Positions 56,589-64,000 of a stretch of DNA of 64,000 nucleotides are shown here, piece after piece. Under the pieces are notes generated by a model. It saw only the letters and a list, made by a program, of their open reading frames with translations, was not told the DNA's origin and did not search any database. Within the stretch, counting starts at the first letter, position 1; the number at the start of each line of letters is the position of its first letter. The translations under genes were made by a program, and so were the position numbers. Source of the DNA: G965279355 sp965279355 (lineage in GTDB: Bacteria > Pseudomonadota > Alphaproteobacteria > CACIAM-22H2); the NCBI GenBank assembly GCA_965279355.1, contig OZ257155.1, forward strand, positions 1,612,001-1,676,000. The letters run 5' to 3'.

Positions 56589-57458
56589 TCATATTTTTAC
56601 TGCGGGAAGCCGCTGCGCCACGACGCATCGGACGATCCCGGCGAGGTCCTTATGGCGCGCGAACGCCGCAAAACCCGCTTCCCGAAGGAAAACCTCAACA
56701 TCTTTTTCCTGCCCCTCGCCGATCTCCAGCGCGACCGCACCGTCATCGCTCAACAGCGACGGGAGTAACGGGATGAGGCGACGATAGGCATGCAATCCAT
56801 CGGGACCGCCATCCAGCGCCAGGCGCGGATCGCGTTGCACTTCGGGCTGCAACCGCGCGAGATCACCGGTTGGAATATAAGGTGGGTTGCCGATGACGAT
56901 ATTGAAAGGCCCCTCGATGCCGCCAAGCCCGGCGCTCCAGTCGGCTTTCGCAAACCGGATCCGTTGATCGAGCTTCAGGTTCGCCGCGTTGAGACGCGCA
57001 ACGTCGAGAGCCTCATCACTGCAATCGACCCCGACACCCTGTGCCGAGCGAAGCTCGCTCAGCAACGCCAGCAACAGGCACCCGCTGCCGGTACCGAGAT
57101 CCAGCAGACGCAGCGGACGGTCACGATCGGCAATCGTCTCCAGAACCGCGGCCACAAGTGTTTCGCTGTCGGGACGCGGAATCAGGACATCCGGTGACAC
57201 CGTAAAATCGAGACTCCAGAACTCGCGCCGCCCCAGAAGATGCGCCATCGGTTCGCGCGCCACGCGGCGGGCCAGCAAGGCCGCAAGGCGCGATGCCGCA
57301 GCTTCCTCTACGTCCCGCTCCGGCCACGCGACCACGGTTTCGACCGGCACCAGAAGTGCTGTCGACACAAGAAGCCTTGCATCCAATGCCGCGGATTCGA
57401 TTCCAGCCGCCTGCAACGCAGCGCGGCTGCTCATCAATGCTTCGCCGATGGTGCTCAC
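56589..57458 (-). CDS. prmC: Release factor glutamine methyltransferase PrmC
   Basis: 289 aa. PrmC (HemK) methylates the GGQ glutamine of release factors. Visible are the S-adenosylmethionine motif LLDLGTGSGCLLLALL and the catalytic NPPY in IVIGNPPYIPTGDL, with the N-terminal helical domain before them. Its start overlaps the stop of prfA, its substrate, by 4 bp. Confidence 0.96.
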   Translation of the reverse strand: MSTIGEALMSSRAALQAAGIESAALDARLLVSTALLVPVETVVAWPERDVEEAAASRLAALLARRVAREPMAHLLGRREFWSLDFTVSPDVLIPRPDSETLVAAVLETIADRDRPLRLLDLGTGSGCLLLALLSELRSAQGVGVDCSDEALDVARLNAANLKLDQRIRFAKADWSAGLGGIEGPFNIVIGNPPYIPTGDLARLQPEVQRDPRLALDGGPDGLHAYRRLIPLLPSLLSDDGAVALEIGEGQEKDVEVFLREAGFAAFARHKDLAGIVRCVVAQRLPAVKI

Positions 57459-58531
57459 GGCAGTTCGGACAGCCGGCTCGCGCGATCGTCCGAGATCAGG
57501 GCATCGATCAGCTCGTCCAGCGCTTCGCCTGAGATGACCTTCTCGATCTTGTAGAGCGTGAGATTGATCCGGTGATCGGAGACGCGTCCTTGCGGAAAGT
57601 TGTAGGTGCGGATGCGTTCCGACCGGTCGCCGGTACCGACCTGCGTGCGGCGATTGGCGGATCGCGACGCCTCCACTCTTTCCCGCTCTGCTTCATAGAG
57701 GCGCGCGCGCAGGATCTTCATCGCCTTCGCCTTGTTCTTGTGCTGCGACTTTTCATCCTGCTGCTGCACGACGACACCAGTCGGCAGATGCGTGATGCGG
57801 ACGGCACTGTCGGTCGTGTTGACCGACTGGCCGCCGGGTCCGCTGGAGCGGAACACATCGATCCGCAGGTCTTTTTCCTCGATCTTGATATCGACTTCTT
57901 CCGCTTCAGGAAGCACCGCTACCGTCGCGGTCGAGGTATGGATGCGGCCGCTGCCTTCGGTTTCGGGCACACGCTGCACGCGATGGACGCCGGATTCGTA
58001 TTTCAGGCGCGCGAACACGCCAGCCCCGGAAATCTCGGCAACCGCCTCGCGAAAACCGCCAAGGCCGGTATCGGAAATCTCCATCGCCTCGAACCGCCAG
58101 CCGCGCAGCTGGGCGTAGCGCTGATACATGCGGAACAGCACCGCCGCGAACAACGCCGCCTCATCGCCGCCGGTGCCGGCGCGGATTTCAATGATCGCGT
58201 TCTTCTCATCCGCCGCGTCCTTGGGCAGCAGCATGATCTGCAACTGCAGCTCCAGTTCCGGCAGCTTTTCCTTGAGCGCGTAAAACTCCGTTTCCGCTAT
58301 CTTGCGCATCTCGGCATCGCTGCTGCTGTCGCTCATCATCGCCTGCAGGTCGTCGCTTTCCGCGCGTGCCTTGCGCAGCGTCTCGATCGCCTGCACCACC
58401 GGCGTCAGGTCCGAATACTCCTTGGACAGCTTCGCGAATTCCTTGGGATCGGCGTCGGGCGCGCCCAGGGCCGCGGTCAGCTCGTGATGGCGCGTGACAA
58501 CGCGCTGCAATCGTTCTTCGAGACTATTCAA
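57455..58531 (-). CDS. prfA: Peptide chain release factor 1
   Basis: 358 aa, RF1 length. The codon-recognition tripeptide lies in RVPETEGSGRIHTST (PET) and the peptidyl-hydrolysis GGQ in SSGPGGQSVNTTDSA at about residue 230. RF1 reads UAA and UAG; absence of a frameshift site excludes RF2. Overlaps hemA upstream and prmC downstream by 4 bp each. Confidence 0.97.
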   Translation of the reverse strand: MNSLEERLQRVVTRHHELTAALGAPDADPKEFAKLSKEYSDLTPVVQAIETLRKARAESDDLQAMMSDSSSDAEMRKIAETEFYALKEKLPELELQLQIMLLPKDAADEKNAIIEIRAGTGGDEAALFAAVLFRMYQRYAQLRGWRFEAMEISDTGLGGFREAVAEISGAGVFARLKYESGVHRVQRVPETEGSGRIHTSTATVAVLPEAEEVDIKIEEKDLRIDVFRSSGPGGQSVNTTDSAVRITHLPTGVVVQQQDEKSQHKNKAKAMKILRARLYEAERERVEASRSANRRTQVGTGDRSERIRTYNFPQGRVSDHRINLTLYKIEKVISGEALDELIDALISDDRASRLSELP

Positions 58532-59817
58532 CGCTTCTTCTCCTCATCGGCACCGCTGGTGCCGAGACCGAACAGGGTGGCGAGCAGGCGCTCGGCCTCA
58601 CCCCGCAGATTGGAATCGCCCGATGCCGCCAGTTCGCGCAGCATCTGGGACGGTTCATGCAGCAGGCGGTTGATCAAAAGCTCGGTTGCCCGCGCGGGAT
58701 CGCCGCCCGCTTCCAGCAGGACCCGCGCGCGATGCATCTCGAAATGACGCCGCAAAGCCTGAATGGCCGGCACCGCCGTCCGCCCGGCACGATCGCGTGC
58801 GAACGAGGCCAGCTCGGCATCAACAATCGCCCAGGCCTCGGTTGCCGACGCTTCCCGCGAGACGCGGCCGCTCATGGCGACGCCTTCAAGGTCGTCCAGG
58901 TCGAAGCGGAACGCACCGTCGAGCGGCTCGATGGCGGGATCGACATCGGAGGGAATGCCAAGGTCGATAAACAGCATGGAGCGCCGCCGCCGCAGGCGCA
59001 GCGCGTCCTCCACCAGCGCCTTGGTGACGTAGTGCTTGCCGGCACCCAGCGCCGCGATCACGACATCGGCCTCCGCCAGCGCCGCCGACAGCGAGACGAA
59101 CGATGCCGTGTGGCATTCCAGCGCGCGCGCGGTGGCTTCGGTGCGCGCCGCATTCGGCCCCGTTACCGCCAGTCGCTTCAGTCCCGCCGCGCGGAAATGC
59201 TCCACCAGCAGGTCGCCCATATCGCCGGGTCCGATCAGGAGGCCCGCGCAGTTGGAGAGATCGCCATGAATATCGCGGGCAACCTGCACCGCCGCCGACG
59301 CCAGGGTCACCGGACGCTCGCCCAGCGCCGTTTCACTGCGCACTCGCTTGGCCACGCCGAAAGCGTGTTGCAGCGCCGTGTCGAGTTCCGGCCCGAGCAG
59401 TCCGGCATCGCGGGACCGCCGGTGCGCCTCCTTCACCTGGCCCAGCACCTGCGGCTCGCCGACAATCTGGCTGTCGAGCGACGACGCGACGGCGAAGACG
59501 TGTCTTATCGCGTCGGCGCCTGAAAACTGATGCGCATGTTGCGAGAGTTCATCCGTCCCCATGCCGCTGCGCGTGGCGAAAAGACCGAGCACGCGCCGCG
59601 CGAAATCACCGGGATCGGACGCCGCCCCCTGCACTTCGACCCGATCGCAGGTCGACAGCAGGATAGCCTGGCTGATGCCCGCGGCCCGCAGATCGGAAAG
59701 GAAGCCCCCGATCTCGCCGTCCGCGATGAACAGGCGGTCGCGCAGCGCCGGCGGGCTCGTTCGATGTCCGAACCCCAGAACGACCGGCTGAATGGCAGAG
59801 CGCGTCGCGTCGCTCAC
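58528..59817 (-). CDS. hemA: Glutamyl-tRNA reductase (C5 route to 5-aminolevulinate)
   Basis: 429 aa. The enzyme reduces glutamyl-tRNA to glutamate semialdehyde for haem synthesis. The catalytic cysteine is Cys57 in LLSTCDRVEV (consensus STCNRTE). Other landmarks: SLDSQIVGEPQVLGQVKEA and the NADPH motif GPGDMGDLLVEHF (consensus GAGEMGEL). The family is clear but several positions diverge from the consensus. Most alphaproteobacteria use the C4 aminolevulinate synthase route, so this gene is of interest. Transcribed with hisS, 4 bp upstream, and prfA, which it overlaps. Confidence 0.9.
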   Translation of the reverse strand: MSDATRSAIQPVVLGFGHRTSPPALRDRLFIADGEIGGFLSDLRAAGISQAILLSTCDRVEVQGAASDPGDFARRVLGLFATRSGMGTDELSQHAHQFSGADAIRHVFAVASSLDSQIVGEPQVLGQVKEAHRRSRDAGLLGPELDTALQHAFGVAKRVRSETALGERPVTLASAAVQVARDIHGDLSNCAGLLIGPGDMGDLLVEHFRAAGLKRLAVTGPNAARTEATARALECHTASFVSLSAALAEADVVIAALGAGKHYVTKALVEDALRLRRRRSMLFIDLGIPSDVDPAIEPLDGAFRFDLDDLEGVAMSGRVSREASATEAWAIVDAELASFARDRAGRTAVPAIQALRRHFEMHRARVLLEAGGDPARATELLINRLLHEPSQMLRELAASGDSNLRGEAERLLATLFGLGTSGADEEKKR

Positions 59818-59821
59818 GACG

Positions 59822-61063
59822 CTATCGGAACTGGGCGAGACGGTCCTTCAGGGCCTCGAGAGGCACCTCGGCCTGCTCGCCAGAGTCGAGGTCGCGGACG
59901 GTCGCCGCGTTTTTCTTCAGCTCGTCGTCGCCGATCAGGATGGCGGCACGCGCGTTGATCTTGTTCGCCGCCTTCATGCGGCGCGACATGTTGCCGCGAT
60001 AGCCGAGTTCCACCGGAAGGCCGGCGCGGCGCAGTGTCTCGCACAGGGTCTGCGCGACCGCTTCCGCCTCGGCGCCAAGCGGCACGATGGCAAAGGGACG
60101 CGGCGCCGCCGGCGCCTCGGCGATCAGCATCGCCAGACGCTCGACACCGGCCGCCCAGCCGATGCCGGGTGTTGCCGGACCGCCCATCTGTTCGATGAGA
60201 CCGTCATAACGGCCGCCCGCCATCACCGTGCCTTGCGCGCCGAGATCGGTGGTCACGAACTCGAACGCCGTGTGGCAGTAATAGTCGAGACCGCGCACCA
60301 GGCGCTGGTTCACATTGAAGGTGATGCCGATCCGCGTCAGGCCGTCGCACACCTTGGCGAAGAACTCCTGCGCCGCCGGTGTCAGTGAGTCGCTGAACAG
60401 CGGTGCATCGACGACGATCTTGCGGTCGCCCTCGTCCTTGGAATCGAGAATGCGCAGCGGATTACGATCGAGACGCTTGCGGCTGTCCTCGGACAACCCG
60501 CTTTCGTGGCCGCGCAGGAAATCAACCAGCACCTTGCGATAGGCGGTGCGGCTTTCGCTGTCGCCCAGCGTGTTGATCTCCAGGCTCGTGCGCCCAAGGA
60601 TTCCGAGCGCATCGAGAATACGGGCGCCCGCGGCGATCACTTCGATGTCGGCGAGCGGCTCGGCAACGCCGATCGTCTCGATGCCGATCTGATGGAACTG
60701 GCGCAGGCGGCCTTTCTGCGGTCGCTCATAGCGGAACATCGGGCCGTGATAGAAGAACTTGAGCGGCACCTGTTGCGTGAGACCCCCTGAAATGACGGCG
60801 CGCGCGACACCCGCCGTGTTTTCGGGTCGCAAGGTGATCTGATCGCCGCCGCGCTCGAAGCTGTACATCTCCTTGGTCACGATATCGGAGGTGTCGCCCA
60901 GCGTGCGCTGGAACACGTCGGTGAACTCGAAGATCGGCGTCGCCATCTCCTGAAAGCCGTAGAGCGCGGCAACACGGCGCGCCGTGTCGGCGACATGGCG
61001 GTGACGGCGCATTTCATCGGGCAGGATGTCGTGAGTGCCGCGAACGGGCTGCAGAGCGGACAT
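59822..61063 (-). CDS. hisS: Histidyl-tRNA synthetase
   Basis: 413 aa class II synthetase. Motif 1 region VRGTHDILPDEM at the start, motif 2 RYERPQKGRLRQFHQIGIE, the histidine loops LVRGLDYYCHTAFEF and GGRYDGLIEQMGG, and the anticodon-binding domain (last about 90 residues). It charges tRNA-His. It lies 20 bp after ispG and 4 bp before hemA. Confidence 0.97.
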   Translation of the reverse strand: MSALQPVRGTHDILPDEMRRHRHVADTARRVAALYGFQEMATPIFEFTDVFQRTLGDTSDIVTKEMYSFERGGDQITLRPENTAGVARAVISGGLTQQVPLKFFYHGPMFRYERPQKGRLRQFHQIGIETIGVAEPLADIEVIAAGARILDALGILGRTSLEINTLGDSESRTAYRKVLVDFLRGHESGLSEDSRKRLDRNPLRILDSKDEGDRKIVVDAPLFSDSLTPAAQEFFAKVCDGLTRIGITFNVNQRLVRGLDYYCHTAFEFVTTDLGAQGTVMAGGRYDGLIEQMGGPATPGIGWAAGVERLAMLIAEAPAAPRPFAIVPLGAEAEAVAQTLCETLRRAGLPVELGYRGNMSRRMKAANKINARAAILIGDDELKKNAATVRDLDSGEQAEVPLEALKDRLAQFR

Positions 61064-61083
61064 GGTCGATTACTGGCTTTTCT

Positions 61084-62214
61084 TCAGGAGGCCGTTGCCG
61101 GCTCAGCGATCTTGGTTTTTGCGGCCTCGATCTCGGCCGCCTTCTTTTCGACAAGCCCGACGAGGTGGCCGACGATATCGGCATCCTTGAGCCGGTGGTC
61201 GGGCTGGCCCGCAATATAGACCATATGCGTGCCGGACCCGCCGCCGGTGAACCCGATATCGGTCTCGCGCGCTTCGCCGGGCCCGTTGACCACGCAGCCG
61301 ATCACCGACACCGTCATCGGCGTGGTGATATGCGAGAGCTTCTCTTCCAGAACCTCGACCGTCTTGATGACGTCGAACTGCTGGCGGGCGCAGGACGGGC
61401 ACGCGATCACGGTGACACCGCGACGACGCAGGCCGAGCGACTTCAGGATTTCATAACCCGCCTTCACCTCTTCCACCGGATCGGCGGAGAGCGAGATGCG
61501 GATCGTGTCGCCGATGCCGGCCCAGAGCAGCGAGCCCATGCCGATCGACGACTTGATGGTGCCGGCGCGCAGGCCGCCCGCTTCGGTGATGCCGATATGA
61601 AGCGGATAGTCGCAGGCATCGGCCAGCTGCTGATAGGACGCGACGGCGAGAAAAACGTCGGATGCCTTCACCGAAATCTTGAACTCCCGGAAATCCTCGT
61701 CCTCGAGATACTTCGCGTGGTTGAGCGCGCTTTCGACCATCGCTTCGGGACACGGCTCGCCGTATTTCTCCAGAAGCTCGCGCTCGAGGCTGCCGGCGTT
61801 CACGCCGATGCGCATCGAGCAGCCGTGATCCTTGGCGGCCTTCACGACCTCGCGCACGCGCTCGCGGCTGCCGATATTGCCGGGATTGATGCGCAGGCAC
61901 GCGGCACCGGCCTTCGCCGATTCGATGGCCCGCTTGTAGTGGAAGTGAATATCGGCCACGACCGGGACCTTCGCGGCGCGCACGATCTCAGGGAGTGCGG
62001 CGGTCGATTCCTCGTCGGGGCAGGACACGCGCACGATGTCGATCCCGGCCTCTTCCAGGCGGCGGATCTGCTCGATCGTCGCTTTGGCGTCGGAGGTCGG
62101 CGTGTTGGTCATCGACTGGACCGTGATCGGCGCGTCGCCGCCGACCGGTACCGAGCCGACCTGAATCTGCCGCGACTTGCGGCGAATGATCTGGCGATAG
62201 GGCCGAATGGTCAT
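61084..62214 (-). CDS. ispG: 4-hydroxy-3-methylbut-2-enyl-diphosphate synthase IspG
   Basis: 376 aa, the flavodoxin-dependent short form. IspG makes HMBPP in the MEP isoprenoid route using one 4Fe-4S cluster; ligands are the cysteines in CPSCARQQF and GCVVNGPGE, with the glutamate of NGPGEA nearby. The start RPYRQIIRRKSRQIQVGSVPVG is typical. It lies 135 bp after the rodZ-like gene; a tandem TGAGCGAAC repeat stands at that gap next to the rodZ stop. Confidence 0.97.
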   Translation of the reverse strand: MTIRPYRQIIRRKSRQIQVGSVPVGGDAPITVQSMTNTPTSDAKATIEQIRRLEEAGIDIVRVSCPDEESTAALPEIVRAAKVPVVADIHFHYKRAIESAKAGAACLRINPGNIGSRERVREVVKAAKDHGCSMRIGVNAGSLERELLEKYGEPCPEAMVESALNHAKYLEDEDFREFKISVKASDVFLAVASYQQLADACDYPLHIGITEAGGLRAGTIKSSIGMGSLLWAGIGDTIRISLSADPVEEVKAGYEILKSLGLRRRGVTVIACPSCARQQFDVIKTVEVLEEKLSHITTPMTVSVIGCVVNGPGEARETDIGFTGGGSGTHMVYIAGQPDHRLKDADIVGHLVGLVEKKAAEIEAAKTKIAEPATAS

Positions 62215-62349
62215 GGTGTCACTCGTAATGGGCCGCAGCCGGGGCCCGTCTCGCTGGTCTTATAGCGGAAGACGGCCCAGCCCGCAGCCTCCTTACTAGG
62301 ATACCGCGCAGTTTCAAAAACACATGTAAGTTGAGCGAACTGAGCGAAC

Positions 62350-63363
62350 TCAGCCGTCGTTGCGGCGATCCTGCGCGCTGCGCGGCGCGGGCGGATCGAC
62401 CGCCGCCGTCCCGGACAGCAGCTTCTCGCCGTCCAGCGGAACATCGCGGCGGGTGAAGCCGGGCCGCCCGATCGGCGGCGCCTTCTTCCCGTCGACGAAG
62501 ATATCGAGCATGCCCGCACTTCCCGTCGCCAGGACATGACCGGGCTGGCTCGGCGCGCCATAGCTTTCGCCGGCGCGCAGGATGCGCGAGAACACGATCG
62601 AGCCCGACGGATCGCGGACCTGCAGCCAGCTGTCGCCGGTCGCCTTGATCAGGATCGGCGAGCCGTTGTCGCCATATTGCCGCGGCCCTGTTTCAGCAGC
62701 GGGAGTTGCAGCTTGCGGTGACACGGCCGCTACCTGCGGCGCTGGCACATTGGCCGGCGCGGCCGGTGCTTCCGCAGCCGGTGCCGGCGCTGGCATCGGT
62801 GCGGGTGTCATGACGGGTGCAGACGGCGCTGCCGCAGGTGCAGCGGCTTGCGGCGCAACCGTCGCCGCTTCAGCCTGGGTCGCCGGTGTTGCCTGAGCCA
62901 GCTGCGGCGGAACGGCCTCGACACGCGGAAGGGCGACGCGATCCGTCGCCGTGTGCGTGTACCAAAGACCGTATGCGCCACCGGCGAGCAGGATGGACAC
63001 CGCCATCACGAGACCACTCGGCAGTCGGCCTTCAGAAAGAGGCTGCGGAAAGACGAGTTCGGTGCGGGCACTGAGTGCGGCGGCTTCAGCTTTCACACGC
63101 CGCGCGATTTCATCGCGATCCAGTCCGAGAAAATCGGCATAGCTGCGCAGAAAGCCAAGTGCGTAGGCGCCGTTCGGCAGCTTCTCGAACTGACCGGCTT
63201 CCATCGTCTGGAGCACGGAGCCGCGAATGCGGAGCTGATGCGATGCATCGGCGATCTGCAGACCGCGTCGCTCGCGCGCTTCGCGCAGTGTCGCGCCGAC
63301 GCTCCCGGCCGGTGCCGGAGCGAGAGTCGACTCAATGCTGGCGGGTGATCCCTGCTTCTTCAT
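62350..63363 (-). CDS. RodZ-like membrane protein with HTH and DUF4115 domains
   Basis: 337 aa from MKKQGSPASIEST; an in-frame TTG six codons earlier is the alternative. Domains: an N-terminal helix-turn-helix (residues about 25-95, GATLREARERRGLQIADAS), a single membrane segment (about 118-137, SGLVMAVSILLAGGAYGLW), a long Ala/Pro linker, and a C-terminal DUF4115 domain with SWLQVRDPSGSIVFSRIL. This is the layout of RodZ, which links MreB to the membrane. The 135-bp gap to ispG has little else. Confidence 0.88.
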   Translation of the reverse strand: MKKQGSPASIESTLAPAPAGSVGATLREARERRGLQIADASHQLRIRGSVLQTMEAGQFEKLPNGAYALGFLRSYADFLGLDRDEIARRVKAEAAALSARTELVFPQPLSEGRLPSGLVMAVSILLAGGAYGLWYTHTATDRVALPRVEAVPPQLAQATPATQAEAATVAPQAAAPAAAPSAPVMTPAPMPAPAPAAEAPAAPANVPAPQVAAVSPQAATPAAETGPRQYGDNGSPILIKATGDSWLQVRDPSGSIVFSRILRAGESYGAPSQPGHVLATGSAGMLDIFVDGKKAPPIGRPGFTRRDVPLDGEKLLSGTAAVDPPAPRSAQDRRNDG

Positions 63364-63477
63364 GCATCCGCTCGCCGACAAACAGGCATTCGATGCGCTT
63401 CAGGATCAGAAAGAGACGTTTTGATCCCGCTGTACCGACGTCGTCGGCATCGCAGCGACGGCCCAAATTCTTGACAG

Positions 63478-63507
63478 TAAATAGCAATTTCCGAGGCCTA
63501 CAATCAA
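63478..63507 (-). promoter_or_regulatory. Possible promoter of the rodZ-ispG-hisS genes
   Basis: TTGATT and TATTTA with an 18-bp spacer on the minus strand, in an AT-rich 170-bp gap upstream of the rodZ-like gene. Weak match, given as a candidate only. Confidence 0.3.
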
Positions 63508-63533
63508 CTAAAGGCCAAGGAACAAAGAACGAA

Positions 63534-64000
63534 CTAGACCAGGATTTTACGTTCCTGAGCATATATCCGTAGTTTCTCGCGCACGGACCGATCCGCGACA
63601 TTTAGCAATTCTTGGAGATACCGTGCGAGCGGCGCCAGTTCGAGGCCGCGGATTACTTCCTTCACCGGGCCGATCGCCGACGCCGTCATGGAAAGATTGC
63701 GGAAGCCGAGACCGACCAGCGCCATTGCTTCCAGCGGACGTCCGGCAATGTCTCCGCAGACAGCGACCGACTTGTCGACGGCATTGCACTGTTTCGCAAT
63801 ACCGCCGAGATAGCTGAGGGCTGCCGGCGACAGCGGGTCATAGCGATCGACGAGATGCGGATTGCCGCGGTCGCTCGCGAAGAGGAACTGCAGCAGGTCG
63901 TTGCTGCCGACCGAGATGAAATCGACCCGGCTCAGAAGCGCCGGCAGCTGCCAGTAGAGCGCCGGCACTTCCAGCATCGTCCCCACCCGCACCATCGCGG
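63534..64000 (-). CDS. ptsP: Phosphoenolpyruvate-protein phosphotransferase PtsP (enzyme I-Ntr), C-terminal part
   Basis: Only the last 155 residues lie in the window; the N-terminus, with any GAF domain and the phosphorylated histidine, is beyond the right edge. The PEP-utilising barrel is recognised from VGTMLEVPALYW, VGSNDLLQFLFASDRGNP and the cysteine motif VCGDIAGRPLEAMALVGLGF. The GSNDLLQF text and the CGDIAGRP motif are usual for the alphaproteobacterial nitrogen-PTS enzyme. It would pass phosphate from PEP to NPr. Confidence 0.93.
   Translation of the reverse strand, partial: AMVRVGTMLEVPALYWQLPALLSRVDFISVGSNDLLQFLFASDRGNPHLVDRYDPLSPAALSYLGGIAKQCNAVDKSVAVCGDIAGRPLEAMALVGLGFRNLSMTASAIGPVKEVIRGLELAPLARYLQELLNVADRSVREKLRIYAQERKILV

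Overview
The window is a GC-rich chromosomal segment of an alphaproteobacterium. The main evidence is the rRNA operon: 16S, tRNA-Ile, tRNA-Ala, 23S, 5S and tRNA-fMet in one unit, with alphaproteobacterial 16S text. The alphaproteobacterial DUF4167 gene, a (2S)-methylsuccinyl-CoA dehydrogenase and several solute-binding-protein uptake systems agree with this. I do not assign a genus; a soil or freshwater heterotroph of the Rhodospirillales/Hyphomicrobiales neighbourhood is the most I would infer.

Layout. 1-3.8 kb: metallo-beta-lactamase-fold protein, small unknown protein, orphan Bug/TctC binding protein, and a divergent MmgE/PrpD protein. 3.8-7.6 kb: a complete-looking queuosine operon, queG-queA-tgt-queF, with 4-bp overlaps at two of its three junctions. 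7.7-8.8 kb: a polyprenyl-phosphate sugar-phosphate transferase. 8.7-11.7 kb: TAXI-type TRAP transporter. 11.8-17.6 kb: dctPQM TRAP transporter joined to a MetE-like zinc methyltransferase and an IlvD/Edd-type dehydratase. 17.7-22.4 kb: the most unusual unit, a two-subunit exported molybdenum hydroxylase of isoquinoline-oxidoreductase type fused at operon level to soxX-soxY-soxZ-soxA, with no soxB or soxCD. 22.5-25.2 kb: protocatechuate 3,4-dioxygenase pcaHG and a 3-oxoadipyl-CoA-type thiolase. 25.2-29.6 kb: CoA transferase, 3-hydroxyacyl-CoA dehydrogenase and methylsuccinyl-CoA dehydrogenase. 29.8-43.9 kb: a DMT exporter, then a long single-strand catabolic and transport block (esterase, second MetE-like protein, Rieske oxygenase alpha/beta, Bug protein, second dctPQM, SDR, NitT/TauT-type ABC transporter, DUF3830 protein). 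44-46 kb: a scar with an eroded apbE fragment, a hydrolase of different codon use, and trmO. 46-51.8 kb: rRNA operon with promoter, boxA and terminator. 52-64 kb: housekeeping genes clpB, MOSC, DUF4167, prmC, prfA, hemA (glutamyl-tRNA reductase), hisS, ispG, rodZ-like and ptsP (cut by the window end).

How the genes work together. The left 44 kb is built around scavenging dilute organic acids and aromatics: three TRAP systems, one ABC importer and two orphan Bug proteins feed oxygenases, dehydratases and CoA-ester enzymes. No transcription regulator of a standard family was seen in this region, so control must come from elsewhere. All three TRAP binding-protein genes are followed by a GC-rich intercistronic hairpin. 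Two copies of a 112-119 bp palindromic intergenic repeat with GAAA-loop arms lie 32 kb apart. Gene starts were chosen from ribosome-binding sites, signal peptides and family N-termini; where the longest frame is longer, the reason is given.
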